From Riemerella anatipestifer_F (GTDB lineage: Bacteria; Bacteroidota; Bacteroidia; Flavobacteriales; Weeksellaceae): a stretch of 64,000 nt of DNA. Position 1 is the stretch's first letter. Each line of letters begins with the position of its first letter. Positions 35,693-44,943 of the stretch are shown piece after piece. The notes beneath the pieces are model-generated. The model saw only the letters and a program-made list of their open reading frames with translations. It was not told the DNA's origin and ran no database searches. A program made the translations under genes and the position numbers. Location of the stretch: assembly GCF_037861325.1 (NCBI RefSeq), contig NZ_JAFELW010000001.1; one strand, given 5' to 3'.

Positions 35693-36505
35693 ATGAATCA
35701 AAAATTCAAATTGGGGCTTGACGGCATTGCTGTACTTATAGGGAGCTATATCGTTGCTTCGCTTATACTCGCTGTGTACACTATCGCTAATATCTTTATT
35801 TTAAAGGAAGAGGTTGCTACTTCTATGGAGCTGAATTTAATTTCATTTGTACTTTCATTGGGGCTACCTATTGCAGCGTTTGATATTTTTATTGTAAGAC
35901 CACAGACAAAAAAACCGCTCCGCTTAGGTGTAGGCAATGTAACGGCTTCTAATGTTCTTTTATCTCTAATGATGATGGTAGGTATGGTACTGATGGCAGA
36001 AGTCCTTACTTCCTTTATCCCAACGGAAGGAGGTATATTGGGAGAACTTTACGATACTTTTATGGGAGTTTTTAAAGGAATGCTTAACGATAAGGTAGGA
36101 CTTGCCATTATGGTAGTGTGCCTTGCACCTCTATTAGAAGAAGTATTATTTAGAGGCATTATACAAGGTGGACTTACAAACAAAGGCGTTACTCCTAAGA
36201 AAGCCATTGTTATCTCTGCCTTGGTATTTGGTATTGTACACGCCAATCCTTGGCAATTTGTGGGAGCGTTTTTATTGGGGCTGGTATTAGGATTAGTTTA
36301 TTTCAAAACCAAATCTATTGTAATCCCTATTTTACTACACGCTTTTAACAATTTCATCTCTTATCTGATGCTAGTCTATGCCGATACAGAACACTCTTAC
36401 GAACTTTTAGGTATCAACAAAATAGTGTCTTTTATTATAGGTATGGTTATCTTCGGAGTTGCCTATTATCTATTTATGCATAGAAAAACCCACTTTACCA
36501 AATAG
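35693..36505 (+). CDS. CPBP family intramembrane glutamic endopeptidase
   Basis: 270 residues with about seven or eight membrane helices. The abortive-infection/CAAX-protease (PF02517) motifs are present: EExxxR in LLEEVLFRGIIQGG (Glu149, Glu150, Arg154), FGIVHANPWQFVGAFLLG (His about 180) and PILLHAFNNFISYL (His about 221). Such proteins are Rce1-like intramembrane peptidases; bacterial substrates are mostly unknown. It heads an operon with rdgB (14 bp), rnz and the TIGR02757 gene. A phage-defence role is not supported by the housekeeping neighbours. Confidence 0.88.
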   Translation: MNQKFKLGLDGIAVLIGSYIVASLILAVYTIANIFILKEEVATSMELNLISFVLSLGLPIAAFDIFIVRPQTKKPLRLGVGNVTASNVLLSLMMMVGMVLMAEVLTSFIPTEGGILGELYDTFMGVFKGMLNDKVGLAIMVVCLAPLLEEVLFRGIIQGGLTNKGVTPKKAIVISALVFGIVHANPWQFVGAFLLGLVLGLVYFKTKSIVIPILLHAFNNFISYLMLVYADTEHSYELLGINKIVSFIIGMVIFGVAYYLFMHRKTHFTK

Positions 36506-36519
36506 AAAACAATACTCTA

Positions 36520-37095
36520 ATGAAAAAAGAAATCTTAATAGCGACACACAATCAACATAAAAAAGAAGAAATCCAACAAATCTTAGGTGATGGCTTCATA
36601 GTAAAAAGCCTTTCCGATTATCAACTTAATGATGAAATCGTGGAAGACGGCAACACTTTTGAGGAAAACGCATTTATTAAAGCCTCTTATTGTTTCCAAA
36701 AGACGGGCATTCCGAGTTTGGGTGACGATAGTGGACTTGTAGTAGATGCCTTAGACGGAAGACCAGGGATTTACTCGGCGAGATATGCAGGCAACCACGA
36801 CTTTAAAGCCAATATTGCTAAAGTTTTAGAAGAAATGCAAGGCAAAACCAATAGAGCAGCTCATTTCATTACTGTATTATGTTTGGTAGATGAAAACGGT
36901 ACTTCCTATTTTGAAGGCAAAGTACATGGACATCTTCTAGAGGAAGACCGAGGACATCAGGGCTTTGGCTACGACCCTATCTTTGTACCTAACGGCTACG
37001 AAACCACCTTTGCCGAAATGGCTCCAGAGGAAAAGAACGCCATTAGCCATAGAAAAAATGCCTTAGACCAGTTTTTAACCACCATTACCCAATAA
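36520..37095 (+). CDS. rdgB: XTP/dITP pyrophosphatase (RdgB/HAM1 family)
   Basis: 191 residues. Removes non-canonical purine NTPs (XTP, dITP). Start ILIATHNQHKKEEIQQIL, catalytic region SLGDDSGLVVDALDGRPGIYSARYAG (about 66-90, read in parts) and C-terminal GFGYDPIFVPNGYETTFAEM plus the closing SHRKNALDQF are all family signatures. Second gene of the CPBP operon, 13 bp before rnz. Confidence 0.95.
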   Translation: MKKEILIATHNQHKKEEIQQILGDGFIVKSLSDYQLNDEIVEDGNTFEENAFIKASYCFQKTGIPSLGDDSGLVVDALDGRPGIYSARYAGNHDFKANIAKVLEEMQGKTNRAAHFITVLCLVDENGTSYFEGKVHGHLLEEDRGHQGFGYDPIFVPNGYETTFAEMAPEEKNAISHRKNALDQFLTTITQ

Positions 37096-37108
37096 ATTTC
37101 ATCTAGCA

Positions 37109-38023
37109 GTGAGTGTACATTTAACCATATTAGGCTTCAATTCAGCAATTCCTACCGTAAACTCGTCCACCACCTCTCAGCTTTTAGAGGTGCAAGAACG
37201 CTACTTCTTAATAGATTGTGGCGAAGGGGCACAAGTACAACTAAGAAGGGCTAAAGCCAAGTTTTCTAAAATCAATCATATATTTATCTCTCACCTACAT
37301 GGCGACCATTGTTTTGGCTTACCAGGGCTTATTGCATCGTTTCGTTTGCTAGGGAGAGAAACCCCTTTACACATCTATGGTCCGAAGGGAATCCAAGAAA
37401 TGCTAGAAACTATTTTTAGAATTACAGAAACCCAAAGAGGCTTTGAAGTGATTTACCACGAATTAGAAGGCAATCAGTCGGTAAAAATCTACGAAGACCA
37501 CAAAGTAGAAGTCTTTACCATTCCGCTCAACCACAGGATTTACTGCAATGGCTACCTCTTTAGAGAAAAACCAAAAGAACGCCACCTAAATATGGAAGAA
37601 ATCAGCAAATATCCTGAAATAGAAACTTGTGACTACCACAATCTAAAAAAAGGAAAAGACTTTACCCTATCCGATGGTTTTGTACTCAAAAATGAAGTAC
37701 TTACCACCCCACCACAGCCTTCTGTGTCTTATGCTTTTTGTAGTGATACCCGCTATTTGGAAAGCATCGTCCCAATTATCAAAGGTGTAGATGTACTCTA
37801 CCACGAGGCAACTTTCTTACACGATTTAAAGGAAATGGCAGACTATACAGGGCACACTACTGCCCTAGAAGCGGCTACCATTGCCCAAAAAGCAGGAGTT
37901 AAAAAACTCATTTTAGGACACTTCTCTAACCGCTATGCCGACTTAAATGTCTTTACCGATGAGGCAAGAACCGTATTCCCTAATACCTTTCTACCCAAAA
38001 TGCTAGAAACCATAAAAATCTAA
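37109..38023 (+). CDS. rnz: Ribonuclease Z (tRNA 3' endonuclease)
   Basis: 304 residues. The start is GTG at 37109; the next codons SVHLTILGFNSAIPTVNSST match the N-terminus of RNase Z, so GTG is accepted. The metallo-beta-lactamase motif is FISHLHGDHCFGLPGL (about 62), with further ligands in PLNHRIYCNGYL, SYAFCSDTRY, LYHEATFL and ILGHFSNRY. It removes 3' trailers from tRNA precursors. The stop overlaps the next ATG (TAATG). Confidence 0.94.
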   Translation: MSVHLTILGFNSAIPTVNSSTTSQLLEVQERYFLIDCGEGAQVQLRRAKAKFSKINHIFISHLHGDHCFGLPGLIASFRLLGRETPLHIYGPKGIQEMLETIFRITETQRGFEVIYHELEGNQSVKIYEDHKVEVFTIPLNHRIYCNGYLFREKPKERHLNMEEISKYPEIETCDYHNLKKGKDFTLSDGFVLKNEVLTTPPQPSVSYAFCSDTRYLESIVPIIKGVDVLYHEATFLHDLKEMADYTGHTTALEAATIAQKAGVKKLILGHFSNRYADLNVFTDEARTVFPNTFLPKMLETIKI

Positions 38024-38793
38024 TGGATTCCAACGAGTTAAAAGACTTCCTAAACGAGAAGGCAGACCTATACAACCACCCCAATTTTATAGAGCAAGAC
38101 CCTATACAAATACCGCATAGTTTTTCTCTAAAGCAGGATATTGAAATCGCAGGGTTTATAGCAGCTACCATTGCTTGGGGTAACCGAAAATCTATTATCA
38201 AAAGTGCCAACCATATTATGGAGCTTATGGGACAGTCGCCATTAGATTTTGTACTGAACCATACCGATAAAGATTTAGACAAGATAGGCACTAGAGCCAT
38301 ACACCGCACTTTTAACTCAGAAGATTTAATCTATTTTACCCAAAGATTTAGGCATCTCTACCAAAACCACTCGTCTATGGAAGAGCTACTACTCCCCCAA
38401 GACGGCGAAACCAATTTCTACCACGCACTAGAACGCTTTAGAAATACTTTCCTAGATACCACCACCCAGCACCGTAGCCACAAGCACATCAGTTCTACCT
38501 ACAAGAAATCTGCGGCTAAACGGCTGATGATGTTCCTAAGATGGATGGTAAGAAAGGATAACAAAGGCGTAGATTTTGGTATTTGGGAACAGCTAGACCC
38601 TGCCCTACTGTCTATCCCACTAGATGTGCACACGGGCAACATCGCAAGGCAACTCCAACTGATTACAAGAACCCAAAACGATTGGAAAACCGTAGAAGAA
38701 CTAGACCACACCATTAGAAAATGGGACGCCAAAGACCCCGCAAAGTACGATTTTGCCCTCTTTGGGCTAGGCGTTTCTGGAGAGTTTAAATAA
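38023..38793 (+). CDS. TIGR02757 family protein (DUF2400)
   Basis: 256 residues, full length for this family, which is conserved in Bacteroidota and Epsilonproteobacteria but of unknown function. Recognised by IEIAGFIAATIAWGNRKSIIK (in two parts), FMLRWMVRKDNKGVDFGIW-like text (here MMFLRWMVRKDNKGVDFGIW), SIPLDVHTGNIARQL and YDFALFGLGVSG. The DVHT/FGLGV pattern recalls the helix-hairpin-helix DNA glycosylase fold; this is inference. It is translationally coupled to rnz and ends the operon. Confidence 0.88.
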   Translation: MDSNELKDFLNEKADLYNHPNFIEQDPIQIPHSFSLKQDIEIAGFIAATIAWGNRKSIIKSANHIMELMGQSPLDFVLNHTDKDLDKIGTRAIHRTFNSEDLIYFTQRFRHLYQNHSSMEELLLPQDGETNFYHALERFRNTFLDTTTQHRSHKHISSTYKKSAAKRLMMFLRWMVRKDNKGVDFGIWEQLDPALLSIPLDVHTGNIARQLQLITRTQNDWKTVEELDHTIRKWDAKDPAKYDFALFGLGVSGEFK

Positions 38794-38882
38794 AAAACTT
38801 ATTCATCAATTTTTAGAGCCTAAATTTATAAATTTTGTTAAGGAATGCTAATACTTAAATAACATTTATACAAATGAAAAAC

Positions 38883-38911
38883 AAAAAACCGCCTCATTGA
38901 GACGGTTTTTT
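38883..38911. terminator. Bidirectional terminator between the TIGR02757 gene and fadE
   Basis: 13-bp stem with one wobble (AAAAAACCGCCTC / GAGACGGTTTTTT), 3-nt loop ATT. T runs on both strands. Confidence 0.85.
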
Positions 38912-38932
38912 ATACAATAGTACTGTTTACTC

Positions 38933-40711
38933 TTAATACCCTCCTTTTTCAATAAAGTGTTTTGCTACTTTTTCGGTAAGGGCTATCACATTAGGTGTAT
39001 TGGTATATTTAGTAAATCTTCTAAGACCAGAAAGCATCATTCTTTGCTCATCGCCTTCTGCAAAAGATACAATACCTTCTTTAGCTGATACAATAATCTT
39101 CTCTACTGCTTTATAAAGGTTTAGCTGTGCCATTGCTGCTTCTGCAGAATCTGGTGCGTAATGCTTCTCTGCTCTTAAAATAGCAGACTCCGCCATATAA
39201 ATTTGGTTAAGAATTTCAGATGCATTTAGTAGAAGATGCTGTTGTTTTTCAATATCCATCATATACTTCTGTAAAGCCGCTCCTGAAACCATTAAGAAAA
39301 CCTTTTTAAGGTTAGCAATCATTGCCTTTTCTTCACTCATAAATGCAGAATAATCTGGCGTTTCAAAAGATGGGATAGACATCAGCTCCTTACCTACTGC
39401 CATTGCTGGAGACATTAGGTCTATTTGCCCTTTCATCGCTTTTTTAATCAGCATACCTACAGCGAGTAGTCGGTTAATTTCGTTAGTTCCTTCGTAGATT
39501 CTAGAAATTCTAGAGTCTCTCCAAGCTGCTTCCATTGGCGTATCTTCCGAGAAGCCCATTCCTCCAAATATCTGAATTCCCTCATCAGCCGAGTGCTGCA
39601 ACAAATCAGACACGAATACTTTTAATATAGAACATTCCACTGCATACTCTTCTACCCCTTTAAGCTCTGCCTCTTGGTGGTTCATTCCTCCTGCTACAAG
39701 TTCATCTATTTTATCCTGAACATCTTTAGCCGCACGGTAAGAACCTGCTTCACTCACAAATATACCCGTTGCCATTTCCGCTACTTTCTTACGAATAGCC
39801 CCAAAAGTAGAGATAGAAGTTCCGAACTGCTTTCTCTCGTTAGCATATTGGATAGAATAGTTAAGGATTCTTCTTTGAGCATCTAAACAAGCTGCAGCAA
39901 GTTTAATTCTACCTACGTTAAGAGCATTAAGAGCGATTTTAAACCCATTGTTTCTCTCTCCTAAAAGGCACTCTACAGGTACTTTCATATCGTTAAAGAA
40001 TACCTGACGCGTAGAAGAAGCACGGATACCAAGTTTATGTTCTTCTTCTCCAAAAGTTAGACTTTCTGGATTTTCTAACTCGGAACGATTAACCACAAAC
40101 CCCGTGATATTTTTGTCGTCATCTATTTTAGCAAAGAAAGTGAAGGTATCTGCAAACCCTGCATTAGAAATCCACATTTTTTGACCATTGATGATATAAT
40201 GTTTACCATCTTCTGAAAGTCTTGCCTTAGTTTTTCCGCTGTTGGCATCAGACCCCGCATCTGGCTCTGTAAGGCAGTAAGCTCCAAATTTAGCCCCCGT
40301 AGCTAAGTCTGGTAAGTATTTTTGTTTTTGAGCTTCCGTTCCGTAAAGTAAAATAGGCAGCGTACCGATACCTGTATGTGCTCCGTATGCCGTAGCCAAA
40401 GACCCCGTAGCTCCCGACAGATAATCGCAAGCCAACATAGTGGTTACAAAGCCCATACCCAAACCACCATAAGACTCAGGAACCGAAATTCCTAAAAAGC
40501 CCATAGCTCCGATTTCTTTCATACACTCTTCTGTGAAAGCATAATCTTTCTTTTCAAAACGCTCCCTATTTGGGATTACGGTTCTATCTATAAACTCCTT
40601 AGCAGAGTCTCTAAGCATTTTTTGTTCTTCTGACAGTTCCTCTATTGAGAAAATTTGTGATGCTGGAGTTTCTTTAATTAAAAATTCTCCTCCTTTTAGT
40701 ATTGTACTCAT
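38933..40711 (-). CDS. fadE: Acyl-CoA dehydrogenase (FadE type, with C-terminal extension)
   Basis: 592 residues. The FAD-dependent first step of fatty-acid beta-oxidation. Motifs: GFLGISVPESYGGLGMGF, YCLTEPDAGSDANSGKTKA (FAD/substrate loop, about 147), AGFADTFTFFAKI, and the catalytic-Glu region RISRIYEGTNEINRLLAVG (about 410). The C-terminal 170-residue helical domain is found in very-long-chain/ACAD9-type enzymes and in B. subtilis FadE (about 594 residues, recalled). Last gene of the marR-fadN-fadA-fadE operon, 51 bp after fadA. Confidence 0.92.
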   Translation of the reverse strand: MSTILKGGEFLIKETPASQIFSIEELSEEQKMLRDSAKEFIDRTVIPNRERFEKKDYAFTEECMKEIGAMGFLGISVPESYGGLGMGFVTTMLACDYLSGATGSLATAYGAHTGIGTLPILLYGTEAQKQKYLPDLATGAKFGAYCLTEPDAGSDANSGKTKARLSEDGKHYIINGQKMWISNAGFADTFTFFAKIDDDKNITGFVVNRSELENPESLTFGEEEHKLGIRASSTRQVFFNDMKVPVECLLGERNNGFKIALNALNVGRIKLAAACLDAQRRILNYSIQYANERKQFGTSISTFGAIRKKVAEMATGIFVSEAGSYRAAKDVQDKIDELVAGGMNHQEAELKGVEEYAVECSILKVFVSDLLQHSADEGIQIFGGMGFSEDTPMEAAWRDSRISRIYEGTNEINRLLAVGMLIKKAMKGQIDLMSPAMAVGKELMSIPSFETPDYSAFMSEEKAMIANLKKVFLMVSGAALQKYMMDIEKQQHLLLNASEILNQIYMAESAILRAEKHYAPDSAEAAMAQLNLYKAVEKIIVSAKEGIVSFAEGDEQRMMLSGLRRFTKYTNTPNVIALTEKVAKHFIEKGGY

Positions 40712-40762
40712 TTTGTAAATTTTAAGTGTTGTATTATTAAATATTAAATCATTTTTGAACTC

Positions 40763-41941
40763 TTATAAAAGCTCAAAAATACTTGCTGCTCCTTGCCCTG
40801 TTCCTACGCACATAGTTACCATACCATATTTGCTGCCTCTTTGTCTCATTTCGTCCAAAAGCTGAACGGTAAGTTTAGTACCTGTACAACCTAATGGGTG
40901 TCCTAATGCAATAGCACCTCCGTTTACATTTACAATCTCAGGATTAAGGTCTAACTCCTTTTTAATTGCTACTGATTGAGAGGCAAATGCCTCGTTCAGC
41001 TCTATTAAATCTATATCTTTAAGTTGTAAGCCTACTTGTTTAAGTGCTTTTGGAATAGCATATACTGGTCCCATACCCATAATTCTCGGTTCTAGACCTG
41101 CCGCCGCATAAGATACTAGTCTTGCCTCAGGCTGTAAACCTAATTCTTTTACCATATCCTCAGACATTACGATAACAAACGCTGCTCCGTCTGACATTTG
41201 TGATGAATTCCCCGCCGTAACACTTCCACCATTTGCAAATACAGGTCTTAATTTAGCTAAGCCTTCTAAAGAAGTATCTTTTCTAGGACCTTCGTCCACA
41301 GAGAAGTCAAAAGATTTAGTTTGTAACTTCTGATTTTCATCAAGGAAGGTATATTCTACTGGAATAGGCACAATTTGATTGGCAAATTTATTTTCCGCCA
41401 ATGCCTTTAATGCTTTTTGGTGTGATTCAAAAGCGAATAAATCTTGCTCTTCCCTGCTGATATTGTATTGTTTTGCCACCGCTTCTGCTGTATAGCCCAT
41501 TCCCCAATAGTAGTCAGGATTAGACTTAGCTATATCCGTCTCTGGTACAGGCTTGTACCCACCCATTGGGATAAAACTCATAGATTCCGTTCCTCCTGCA
41601 ATAATGCAATCTGCCATACCTGCCTGAATTTTAGCCGAAGCAATCGCAATAGCTTCAGACCCCGAAGCACAGTATCTGTTCACCGTAACTCCTGGAACTT
41701 TATCTGTATTAAGCCCCATAAGCGAAATCAACCTCGCTATATTAAGCCCTTGTTCTGCCTCTGGCATTGCATTCCCAACGATGAGGTCATCTATTCTATC
41801 TTTATCTAACTGAGGCACATCGCTCATCAGTTTTTCTATTACTTTAGCTGCCATCACATCTGGTCTTGTAAATCTTAAAGACCCTTTAGGTGACTTGCCT
41901 ACAGCTGTTCTGTAACCTTTTATTATGTATGCTGTTTTCAT
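40763..41941 (-). CDS. fadA: Acetyl-CoA C-acyltransferase (3-ketoacyl-CoA thiolase)
   Basis: 392 residues. The thiolytic last step of beta-oxidation. Nucleophile Cys91 in VNRYCASGSEAIAIA, NEAFASQSVA, the His motif NGGAIALGHPLGCTGTK (about 348) and the second catalytic Cys in MVTMCVGTGQGAASIF (about 378) are intact. Start ATG 41941 gives the typical MKTAYIIKGYRTAVGKSPKG. Lies 68 bp downstream of fadN and 51 bp upstream of fadE. Confidence 0.95.
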   Translation of the reverse strand: MKTAYIIKGYRTAVGKSPKGSLRFTRPDVMAAKVIEKLMSDVPQLDKDRIDDLIVGNAMPEAEQGLNIARLISLMGLNTDKVPGVTVNRYCASGSEAIAIASAKIQAGMADCIIAGGTESMSFIPMGGYKPVPETDIAKSNPDYYWGMGYTAEAVAKQYNISREEQDLFAFESHQKALKALAENKFANQIVPIPVEYTFLDENQKLQTKSFDFSVDEGPRKDTSLEGLAKLRPVFANGGSVTAGNSSQMSDGAAFVIVMSEDMVKELGLQPEARLVSYAAAGLEPRIMGMGPVYAIPKALKQVGLQLKDIDLIELNEAFASQSVAIKKELDLNPEIVNVNGGAIALGHPLGCTGTKLTVQLLDEMRQRGSKYGMVTMCVGTGQGAASIFELL

Positions 41942-42009
41942 ATATTTCTTTGTATTGTGTACTTATGCTAAAAGCACTTTTTGTACAGAATTGATTGTTT
42001 AGTTCTAAA

Positions 42010-44415
42010 TTAATTTCTTAGTGGTTTTCCTTTTTGAAGCATAAATTGGATACGCTCTAAAGTTTTTCTCTCTCCACAAAGCTGTAAGAAAGTCTCTCTC
42101 TCTAAGTTAAGAAGGTACTGTTCTGTAACTAAAGTTTCTTCAGAAAGATTTCCTCCTGCCATTACAAAAGCTAACTTATCTGCAATTTTCTTATCATGTT
42201 CGGAAATGAAATTACCTGTAAGCATTTGATCTGTACCCACATAGAACATACCTAACGCATCTTTACCTAAAACCCTCACTTTCTCAGAAACAGGCTGTGT
42301 ATAGCCTTGCTCTGCCATTAGTAATGCTACTTTTTTAGCCTCTGCAATCTGTCTATTTTTATTGACTACCACAAAGTCTTTACCATGCTGAAGAATATCC
42401 ATATCATAGGCTTCGTAAGCCGAAGTAGCCACTTTACCCATAGCAATATTCATAAAGGCATCTCTTAGACGGTTATTTTTAACATCGTCTTTAGACATTT
42501 GTTTCATGGTTCTTAAAGTCATTTCTTTAGTACCACCACCGCCTGGGATAACCCCTACACCTACTTCTACCAGACCAATGTAAGTTTCTGCAACAGCTAC
42601 CACACGGTCAGCGTGAAGCGTCATCTCGCAACCTCCACCTAGTGTCATTCCAAACGGAGCTACCACTACTGGTATTGAAGAGTAACGAAGTCTCATCATT
42701 GATTTTTGGAAATAAGCAATCGCCATATTCAAATCGTCCCAATCTTGGTCAATCGCCATCATCAAAATCATAGCTAAGTTAGCACCCACCGAGAAATTAG
42801 CTCCTTGGTTAGCCACTACTAGACCATCGTATTCCTTTTCTGCTAGGTCTATCGCTCTGTTAAGACCGTCTAAAACTTCTCCTCCAAGAGAGTTCATCTT
42901 AGAACGAATTTCAAAGTTGATGATACCATCACCTAAATACTGTATCGCCGAACCAGAATTGCTCCAAAGCGTTTTATTTTTTCTAATATTATCTAAAATG
43001 ATAAAGGCATCTTGCCCTGGTACAGACTGATAATCTGCTTTAGTTTTATCAAAGTATAAAGTTTGACCTTCTTCACTCACTTGATAAAACGCTTTACCTT
43101 GCTCTGCTAAAGATTTAACCCAATCTGATACTTCATACCCTGCTTCCTTGGCCAATTCTACACCTTTCTGAACACCTACAGCGTCCCAAATTTCAAAAGG
43201 TCCGTTTTCCCAACCAAATCCAGCACGCATAGCATCATCTATCTTATAAACTTCGTCTGAAATTTCTGGAACTTTGTGAGAAACATAGGCAAACAATGCT
43301 CCCAAAGTATTGCGATACAACTCTCCTGCTTTATCTTTACCACCTATCAAAACTTTAAATCTATCAATAGGCTTCTCAATATTTTTAGTTAATTCTAAAG
43401 TAGGGAAAGAAGACTTATCTTGTAACTCGTATTCTAAGGTATCTAAGTTTAATCCTAATATCTCTGATTTGCCATCAGCATTTTTAACTTTCTTAAAGAA
43501 ACCTTGTTCTGTTTTAGAGCCCAGCCAATTATTATCCATCATTTTTTGGATATAATCTGGCAACTGGAATACTGCCTTAAACTCTTCTGCCTCTGCTCCA
43601 CTTTCTCTAACTCCATTAGCCACATGCACAAGTGTATCCAGCCCCACCACATCTGCCGTTCTAAATGTCGCAGATTTTGGTCTACCAATTACTGGACCTG
43701 TTAGTTTATCTACATCTGATACACTTAACCCTAGTTTTTGTACTTTATGAAGTAAATCCATCATACCAAAAACGCCTATTCTATTGGCAATAAAAGCTGG
43801 TGTATCTTTCGCTAAAACTGTAGTTTTCCCTAAAAATTTAGCTCCATATTCCATATAGAAATCTACCACTTCTGAAGCTGTCTCTGGAGTAGGAATAATT
43901 TCTAAAAGTGGTAAATATCTTACTGGATTAAAAAAGTGTGTTCCTGCAAAATATTTCTTAAAATCATCGCTTCTACCCTCAGTAAGAAGATGGATAGGAA
44001 TCCCCGATGTATTAGAAGAAACCAAAGTACCTTCTTTTCTGTATTGTTCTATCTTTTCGTAAACAGATTTTTTAATATCCAATCTCTCTACTACTACCTC
44101 AATAATCCAATCGGTATTTTTGATTTTAGACATATCATCATCAAAGTTACCTACCGTTATTCTATCTGCAAATTTTGGAGTGTAAAGCAATGCAGGACTT
44201 GCCTTTTTAAGTTTCTCCAAATTTTCAGTCGCAATTCTATTTCTAAAGGCTTTATCCTCTTTAGTAAGACCTTTTTTCTGTTCCGCTTCTGTAAGTTCAA
44301 AAGGAACAATATCTAGCATAAGCACCTCTACACCTATATTGGCAAAATGAGCCGCTATACCAGCACCCATAATTCCTGAACCAAGAACGGTAATGTGTTT
44401 AATTCTTCTTTTCAT
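42010..44415 (-). CDS. fadN: Fused 3-hydroxyacyl-CoA dehydrogenase / enoyl-CoA hydratase (FadN type)
   Basis: 801 residues. The dehydrogenase is N-terminal: NAD loop VLGSGIMGAGIAAHFANIGV (11-30), NTSGIPIHLL, GTHFFNPVRYLPLLEIIPTP. Its two C-terminal helical domains follow (about 200-430). The crotonase domain is at the C-terminus (about 510-760): GANFSVGANLAMIL, the oxyanion/Glu region GGGCEMTLHADRVVAVAET and GLVEVGVGVIPGGGGTKEM. The domain order is the reverse of E. coli FadB and equals B. subtilis FadN, and the gene order fadN-fadA-fadE is also that of B. subtilis fadNAE (recalled). It follows marR by 24 bp. Confidence 0.93.
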   Translation of the reverse strand: MKRRIKHITVLGSGIMGAGIAAHFANIGVEVLMLDIVPFELTEAEQKKGLTKEDKAFRNRIATENLEKLKKASPALLYTPKFADRITVGNFDDDMSKIKNTDWIIEVVVERLDIKKSVYEKIEQYRKEGTLVSSNTSGIPIHLLTEGRSDDFKKYFAGTHFFNPVRYLPLLEIIPTPETASEVVDFYMEYGAKFLGKTTVLAKDTPAFIANRIGVFGMMDLLHKVQKLGLSVSDVDKLTGPVIGRPKSATFRTADVVGLDTLVHVANGVRESGAEAEEFKAVFQLPDYIQKMMDNNWLGSKTEQGFFKKVKNADGKSEILGLNLDTLEYELQDKSSFPTLELTKNIEKPIDRFKVLIGGKDKAGELYRNTLGALFAYVSHKVPEISDEVYKIDDAMRAGFGWENGPFEIWDAVGVQKGVELAKEAGYEVSDWVKSLAEQGKAFYQVSEEGQTLYFDKTKADYQSVPGQDAFIILDNIRKNKTLWSNSGSAIQYLGDGIINFEIRSKMNSLGGEVLDGLNRAIDLAEKEYDGLVVANQGANFSVGANLAMILMMAIDQDWDDLNMAIAYFQKSMMRLRYSSIPVVVAPFGMTLGGGCEMTLHADRVVAVAETYIGLVEVGVGVIPGGGGTKEMTLRTMKQMSKDDVKNNRLRDAFMNIAMGKVATSAYEAYDMDILQHGKDFVVVNKNRQIAEAKKVALLMAEQGYTQPVSEKVRVLGKDALGMFYVGTDQMLTGNFISEHDKKIADKLAFVMAGGNLSEETLVTEQYLLNLERETFLQLCGERKTLERIQFMLQKGKPLRN

Positions 44416-44439
44416 ATTAAGTATAATTCTATTTTTTAT

Positions 44440-44895
44440 TTATTTTTTACGATTGAGTTCGTTGGCAATCTTAACAATATCATTGGTTACCTCTTTAAAA
44501 ACTTCTAGCTTTTCGGGTGAAATTCTTTCAAGAATTAATTTGTTAAAGTTAAGTACCATCGCCTTAGATAGATTTCTAGACTCTAAGCCCTTTTCAGTTA
44601 ATTTAATAATAACTTCTCTTTTATCTGTAGATGACTTATCCTTATAGATATAGCCATTATCCTCCAATAGTTTAATAATCCTTGTAAGCGAAGTAGGTTC
44701 TATCGCCATTTTAGGACCTAAATTAGTACTTCTAGTCCCATTCTTTGGGTCTATTTTCAGCAAAGTAAGTGCCTGTACAGTAGTGGAATCATGCTCTTGT
44801 GCCTTCTCCGAATACATTCTAGAAACCGCTAACCAAGTGGATTTAAGTATTAAATCTATATTTTCTATTTTGTCTTTATTTAATTCTACGACCAT
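44440..44895 (-). CDS. MarR family regulator heading the fad operon
   Basis: 151 residues from ATG 44895; an in-frame TTG seven codons earlier overlaps the promoter and is rejected. MarR winged-helix: ALTLLKIDPKNGTRSTNLGPKMAIEPTSLTRIIKLLEDNGYI (read in parts) is the recognition helix region, and DKREVIIKLTEKGLESRN the wing. It starts the transcript that continues into fadN, fadA and fadE, so it is the likely regulator of beta-oxidation here (inference), possibly ligand-controlled by acyl-CoA. Palindromes overlap its promoter. Confidence 0.88.
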   Translation of the reverse strand: MVVELNKDKIENIDLILKSTWLAVSRMYSEKAQEHDSTTVQALTLLKIDPKNGTRSTNLGPKMAIEPTSLTRIIKLLEDNGYIYKDKSSTDKREVIIKLTEKGLESRNLSKAMVLNFNKLILERISPEKLEVFKEVTNDIVKIANELNRKK

Positions 44896-44913
44896 ATCAA
44901 AAACTTTCTTCCT

Positions 44914-44921
44914 CAAATATA
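44914..44921 (-). promoter_or_regulatory. -7 element of the marR-fad operon
   Basis: TATATTTG on the minus strand, exact TAnnTTTG, 18 nt before ATG 44895. No TTG is visible at -33 spacing. Confidence 0.6.
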
Positions 44922-44943
44922 GTATAAAATACTATGCATGCAT
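44919..44943. promoter_or_regulatory. Palindromic candidate operator at the marR-fad promoter
   Basis: A perfect 7-bp inverted repeat, ATAGTAT-AAA-ATACTAT (44919-44935), overlaps the -7 box by three bases and runs into the palindrome ATGCATGCAT (44934-44943). Its size and place fit a MarR dimer binding site. Operator identity is inference. Confidence 0.5.

Noticed and set aside
35693..36505. CPBP protease as an abortive-infection (phage defence) gene
   Set aside because: Family name only; it is in a housekeeping operon with rdgB and rnz and no defence genes adjoin it.
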